From Sinorhizobium kostiense (GTDB lineage Bacteria; Pseudomonadota; Alphaproteobacteria; Rhizobiales; Rhizobiaceae), in assembly GCF_017874595.1 (NCBI RefSeq), contig NZ_JAGILA010000002.1, forward strand, positions 372,001 through 436,000: a DNA stretch of 64,000 nt, in the 5' to 3' direction. The notes under the pieces are model-generated. The model saw only the letters and a program-made list of their open reading frames with translations, was not told where the DNA came from and did not search any database. Both the position numbers and the translations under genes were made by a program. Of the stretch, positions 60,566 to 64,000 are shown piece by piece (within the stretch, counting starts at the first letter, position 1; every line of letters starts with the position of its first letter).

Positions 60566-60736
60566 AACGACACGCACGCATCGACGACCGACCCGGACGC
60601 GCGGCTGTACCGCAAGGGGAAAGGCCAGGAGAGCCGACTGGCCTATCTGGGGCACGCGCTGATGGAGAACCGCAACGGCTTGGCGGTCACCGGCATGGTG
60701 ATGCATGCGACCGGCACTGCCGAGCGGAAAGCTGCC
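60566..60736 (+). pseudogene. IS5-family transposase remnant
   Basis: Translation in one plus-strand frame gives NDTHASTTDPDARLYRKGKG, then SRLAYLGHALMENRNGLAVTG and ATGTAERKAA, which is the C-terminal region of IS5/IS1182-type transposases around the DPDARLYRK and GHALMENR motifs. Only about 57 residues remain and no start, ends or inverted repeats are visible. Confidence 0.75.
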
Positions 60737-60833
60737 GCCGAACTGGGGCGTCCACTCCATCACCCAATTGGAGGATGCGGCAACTGAACGCCTCCGGTAT
60801 CGGTGATCTCAGTTGTGTGTAGGAGAACGTCGA

Positions 60834-61499
60834 ATGAAACTGGGACTGCTCGGCTCGGTACTGCTTTGTGGATATGCGATGTCGACGGCGGGAGTCACCG
60901 CCTGCGATTTCGACCAGCCGACAGGTGCCTGTCGTGGGTCGATCAGCATCGATAGCGTTTCTGGATCGAAAGGGAGCTATTCGGCCGAGCTCACAGTCAA
61001 GAGTTCCGCTGGTTCGTGCAGCAAGGTGGAGTACTACCTGGACAACACTCCTCAGGTCACCGTGATTCGCAATGCCGGTTCTGAATCCGAGAGCGTGTTC
61101 GGTACGAGGCCGATCACCAGGAAGAGCTTGGCGGTCAAAAAGTGCACATCGTACGCAAAGTCGAAAGGAAGCGGCGGCAATGACAAACAAGCCGCAGGAC
61201 CTAAGTTTTTCGAGGGGCGCTGGCAGGGTTCAGTCGGAATGCTCTTGATCAGGGCAACGCTCGTTCTCGATCTGAGCGTCGACGGAAATCGGGTAACCGG
61301 CACAGCGACCGCGCCCCACAACGGAGAGACGTACTCTATCGACGGAACCGTCACAGGAGGCGTGTTGAGTTACACTTACGCGCAACCTATTGGCGGCGCT
61401 CCCGCGACCGTCCGCATCACGAAGAAGTCGGCGAATTCGATCTCATATGCGGGCAGCGGCGACGGGATCACGCTGTCGGGGACGCTTCAGAGATTCTAA
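60834..61499 (+). CDS. Secreted two-domain protein, paralog of 62407
   Basis: A 221-residue protein with a signal peptide (KLGLLGSVLLCGYAMSTAGVTA, cleaved before CDF). The first domain (about residues 24-108) has conserved cysteines (CDFDQPTGACRGSI, GSCSKVEYYLDNTP, CTSY) and the segment GSKGSYSAELTVKSSAG; it is shared with the protein at 62407. The second domain (FFEGRWQGSVGMLLIRATLVLDLSVDGNRVTGTATA, then GGVLSYTYAQP) is a beta-rich, lipocalin-like fold absent from the paralog. AGGAGAACGTCGA precedes ATG 60834. Function unknown, probably periplasmic or extracellular. Confidence 0.72.
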   Translation: MKLGLLGSVLLCGYAMSTAGVTACDFDQPTGACRGSISIDSVSGSKGSYSAELTVKSSAGSCSKVEYYLDNTPQVTVIRNAGSESESVFGTRPITRKSLAVKKCTSYAKSKGSGGNDKQAAGPKFFEGRWQGSVGMLLIRATLVLDLSVDGNRVTGTATAPHNGETYSIDGTVTGGVLSYTYAQPIGGAPATVRITKKSANSISYAGSGDGITLSGTLQRF

Positions 61500-61862
61500 C
61501 TTCATAGCAACTATTGCGGGTTGCCTGTCAAACCAGTCAGCTGGCGCTGCCAGCGTCCTGCTTAGGACTCTGGGCCGGCTGCACTGCCCTCCGCCGCCCG
61601 ACAGCCTTCAAGCTTTGCGCTCAATCCGTACCAGGCATGAAAAGGCGTAATCGTGAGCCCTATCATTCGGCAGATAATTCGCTGCGACCGCATATTCTTT
61701 TCTCACCACGTGCCCATGACGAGTGAAGGGACGGCCTCCCGGCATTCGAGATAGTTGTCGGACCCAAGCTTCCAAGATCAACGCCAGAACAACATGGGAG
61801 GTTACTGAGGACGGGAACAAAGCCGGTCTGACACCGCTGAGCCCCGGCGATGCAGCACGAGC
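61500..61862. other. Intergenic region without recognisable gene
   Basis: Between the first secreted protein and the intact zinc-ribbon gene. No ORF with family likeness and no strong hairpin were seen. Its right end is the junction of the duplicated unit. Confidence 0.45.
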
Positions 61863-62129
61863 CTATGCTGCCCCTCGCCGCCGGTCGACCTCAGTCGGAG
61901 GCATGAACATGACGGTCACCATCCTGGAGCCGCATCGTGGACAGCGAAGGCGACTGGCGACCATCGACAGTGGAAAGTCTCTTCCACGCGTGGCCACCAG
62001 TGTCAGCATTTCGAGATCGTAGCTCCAGGTGCATCTGCGAACGGACTTCATTCCGTCGCGATTGCCATACGCGCACCGCGCCGTTAGCTGCCATCCCAGG
62101 CTGAAAGCTTCACCGATTGTCTCGACCAT
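61863..62129 (-). CDS. Zinc-ribbon protein of a rhizobial family
   Basis: An 88-residue protein: MVETIGEAFSLGWQLTARCA at the N terminus, then GMKSVRRCTWSYDLEMLTLVATRGRDFPL, and RLRCPRCGSRMVTVMFMPP with a CPxC pair near the C terminus. Together with the N-terminal cysteines it could bind one zinc. The type is common in rhizobia, without known role. ATG 62129 is used; the frame is open further upstream (TTG 62180) with a hydrophobic extension. Its degenerate copy lies 1.5 kb to the left. Confidence 0.7.
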   Translation of the reverse strand: MVETIGEAFSLGWQLTARCAYGNRDGMKSVRRCTWSYDLEMLTLVATRGRDFPLSMVASRLRCPRCGSRMVTVMFMPPTEVDRRRGAA

Positions 62130-62406
62130 GGCCGCCAAATAGTATAAGAACAAACAGAGAACAATGACAACCGCGTGCAAGTTCCACAGATTTGGGCACG
62201 GTTAATGGCCGCCGGCGGCGGTGCTTCGCGAGGGAACGTGCGATGAGTGACGAACGGATATCCATCCGGTGAACACCGCAGATAGTCCGAAGCTGACTCC
62301 ACAATCCTTGGACAGCCACGGCCTCCTCCAAACGGGGGATTTCACCATCACACATCCCAACTATTACCCCCTCACCTATGGTCCGCAGAAAGTGGAGAAG
62401 TAGACG

Positions 62407-62910
62407 ATGAAGAAGATGGTATTAAGATGCGCCTTGACTATAGCCAGCACTCTGGCGTCTTTGACCGTTGTTAGAGTAGAGAATGCCTCGGCTGATCGCC
62501 GGGAAGACATCTATCAGGCTTGCTACCGCGAGATCGAGGCACAGTTTGGTCCGTACACAGACATTACCTGGATGGAAAAGGTATGGAAGTGCTCTGAGGA
62601 AAGACAGTTGGGCCTGTCACCCGGGTCCGAGTCGTCCGCTACCGAGTGTGATTTTCAGAAACGCACGGGGTCATGCAAAGGGACAATTCGTATACAGAGC
62701 ACCACCGGTGGTAAGGGCAGCTACTCTGCCGAACTTCTGGTCAGCAGTTCGGCCCCCACATGTTCAAAGGTGGAATTCTACCTGGACAACACACCGCATC
62801 AGACAGTTCTCAAGCTTGTGAATTCAGCCGAAGAAAGCGTTTTCGGCACTAAGCCGATTTCAAAGAAAAGCATCAAGATTTTCGATTGCACCACCTATGA
62901 AGCCCGCTGA
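62407..62910 (+). CDS. Secreted protein, paralog of 60834 (single domain)
   Basis: A 167-residue protein with a signal peptide (MVLRCALTIASTLASLTVVRVENASA), a unique segment (YQACYREIEAQFGPYTDITWMEKVWKCSEERQLG, two Cys) and the conserved domain CDFQKRTGSCKGTI ... GKGSYSAELLVSSSAP ... CSKVEFYLDNTP ... ESVFGTKPISKKS ... CTTY. The last domain matches the N-terminal domain of 60834-61499 closely. RBS GGAG is 11 bases before ATG 62407. Function unknown. Confidence 0.7.
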   Translation: MKKMVLRCALTIASTLASLTVVRVENASADRREDIYQACYREIEAQFGPYTDITWMEKVWKCSEERQLGLSPGSESSATECDFQKRTGSCKGTIRIQSTTGGKGSYSAELLVSSSAPTCSKVEFYLDNTPHQTVLKLVNSAEESVFGTKPISKKSIKIFDCTTYEAR

Positions 62911-63355
62911 TCCGTAAGCGTCCGGTCGATCGCCGTCCGGCGCGTTCTTCAGCTTGCGCCGCCATCTCTCCATGGCCGCTGGCAGAACCTGCGAAGGCGG
63001 AGACGACGGCAGCTACGAACATGCGGGGCGTAAGCCGAGCTGCTTCTTCGCTTTGGGATCGCTCTTCGCTGCGAGTCGCGGAACAGTCGGCGTCTTGTGG
63101 ACCAGTCAATCAACGGCCCTCGAAATGAGCAGAGCTGGCGAACTCGATCGGTATACTTGTCCAGGGTCGCTAGGATTGCTGCTTCTGTCCTCCACGCCCA
63201 TCTGCAGTTGTACTCCAACTTAAAGAACTCGTTCGCTGCACCTTAGCGCCCGGGATGAATTCGAATTTTTCTGCCGTTCCTCCCCCGTTTGGGGGACGCG
63301 CGCCGGAGCATTCCACTGATTGAGTTTCGTAGGCATCGTTTAAAGGGGGCTCGAT
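62911..63355. other. Intergenic region without recognisable gene
   Basis: About 445 bp. A few open frames exist but none with family likeness, and no RNA gene or strong terminator is evident. The right end carries AAAGGGGGCTCGAT, the ribosome site of the RTX gene. Confidence 0.45.
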
Positions 63356-64000
63356 ATGGCAAGCATTAATGGAACCAATGCGGACGACGTTCTTTCAGGC
63401 GTCGACAACGAATACAACTTCATCCGCGGCTTTGACGGGAACGACTCGTTGTACGGGGGAAGTCTCGCCGACACGATTTTCGGAGACGACGGAAACGATT
63501 TTCTTTCCGGAGACGACGGACTGGACAACCTGTCGGGAGGTAGCGGCGACGATACGCTTTGGGGGGGCGAAGGAGGTGACGTTCTCTCGTCCGGTTCTGG
63601 GTTTGATTGGCTCTATGGTGACGGCGGTGACGACACCTTCTATCTGAGTTCCATCAGCTCAAACGAGATCAAGCGTGCCTTCGGGGGCACTGGCGATGAC
63701 CTTTTTTTCGCTAGTTTCGCCTCCGATATTCTGGATGGCGGCCGCGGCCAGGACCTCGTTGATTACAACAACAGCTTTGCCGGTGTTACCGTTAACCTAA
63801 TGACCGGTATTGGGTCCGGCGGTGCCGCGGAGGGTGACACATATCGCTCGATCGAGGACGTTCAGGGCAGCGCATACAACGACAACCTCACCGGGAACGG
63901 CAATTTTAACGAGTTGTTTGGCGATGCCGGGGACGACGTGGTCGCCGGCGGAGAAGGCGGCGACTATCTGGACGGTGGAATGGGTGCCGATACTCTAAGC
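63356..64000 (+). CDS. RTX-type calcium-binding repeat protein, 5' part
   Basis: 215 codons are visible, open to the window edge. From residue about 20 the protein is a chain of nonapeptide repeats of the GGxGxDxxx type (GFDGNDSLYGG, GDDGNDFLSGDDGLDNLSGGSGDDTL in outline, GGEGGDVL, GDGGDDTFYL, GNFNELFGDAGDDVVAGGEGGDYLDGG), the parallel beta-roll that folds on binding calcium outside the cell. It should be exported by a type I system using a C-terminal signal outside the window. It may be an adhesin, enzyme or nodulation-type protein; the catalytic part, if any, is unseen. ATG 63356. Confidence 0.9.
   Translation, partial: MASINGTNADDVLSGVDNEYNFIRGFDGNDSLYGGSLADTIFGDDGNDFLSGDDGLDNLSGGSGDDTLWGGEGGDVLSSGSGFDWLYGDGGDDTFYLSSISSNEIKRAFGGTGDDLFFASFASDILDGGRGQDLVDYNNSFAGVTVNLMTGIGSGGAAEGDTYRSIEDVQGSAYNDNLTGNGNFNELFGDAGDDVVAGGEGGDYLDGGMGADTLS

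Overview
The window looks like the chromosome of a Sinorhizobium/Ensifer-type alphaproteobacterium. The evidence is GC-rich coding sequence, the sodB-ilvE, ohr-ohrR, betI-betB-betA and cysH-cysD-cysN groups, paired cspA and rpsU genes, and families of short palindromic intergenic repeats of the rhizobial mosaic (RIME/REP-like) kind. The species cannot be fixed from sequence alone.

Positions 1-44170 are ordinary core or accessory chromosome. They start with the 3' end of an oligopeptidase B gene, followed by many one- and two-gene units: regulators (TetR, MerR, WYL, OhrR/MarR, LysR, DeoR, BetI), detoxification and stress proteins (class A beta-lactamase, SodB, Ohr, two GSTs, PIG3-type quinone reductase, HdeD-like protein), c-type cytochromes, a LysE exporter, SelO, a HerA-like ATPase, an L,D-transpeptidase and an asparaginase. 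Two pathways are laid out as units. One is choline to glycine betaine (betI, betB, betA, with a perfect BetI-type palindrome upstream and no betC). The other is assimilatory sulfate activation and reduction (cysH, cysD, cysN, ending in a strong terminator). A c-di-GMP enzyme gene (EAL-CBS-GGDEF) is broken by a frameshift. The most notable regulatory element is a complete, classical-looking transcription attenuator with a 16-codon leader containing Tyr-Phe-Trp-Leu-Phe, placed in front of a GNAT acetyltransferase.

From 44245 rightwards the window enters an integrated element. A 45-bp 3' fragment of a tRNA-Pro gene, cut in the anticodon loop, lies next to a tyrosine integrase. Next comes a minus-strand block: a small excisionase-position gene, a zinc-ribbon protein, a 95-aa protein, a metallophosphoesterase and a soluble FtsH-like AAA+/M41 protease, with many stop/start overlaps. 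Then come an unknown gene and a plasmid-type replication initiator, with iteron-like TGGGATTT repeats upstream. The element therefore has both integration and plasmid-like replication signatures. To its right are plus-strand cargo genes: small unknowns, an AbiEii-like nucleotidyltransferase directly abutting a PcfJ-like gene, and several tiny orphan genes separated by good terminators. The intact tRNA-Pro expected at the far end is not in the window, so the right boundary is unseen.

Positions 58.8-64.0 kb carry a stand-alone LigD-type DNA ligase, a sunset-domain protein, and a diverged tandem duplication of a unit (a minus-strand zinc-ribbon gene plus a plus-strand secreted protein). One copy is damaged and carries an IS5-type transposase remnant. 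The window ends inside an RTX-type calcium-binding repeat protein. Whether this last part belongs to the element or the host chromosome cannot be decided here.
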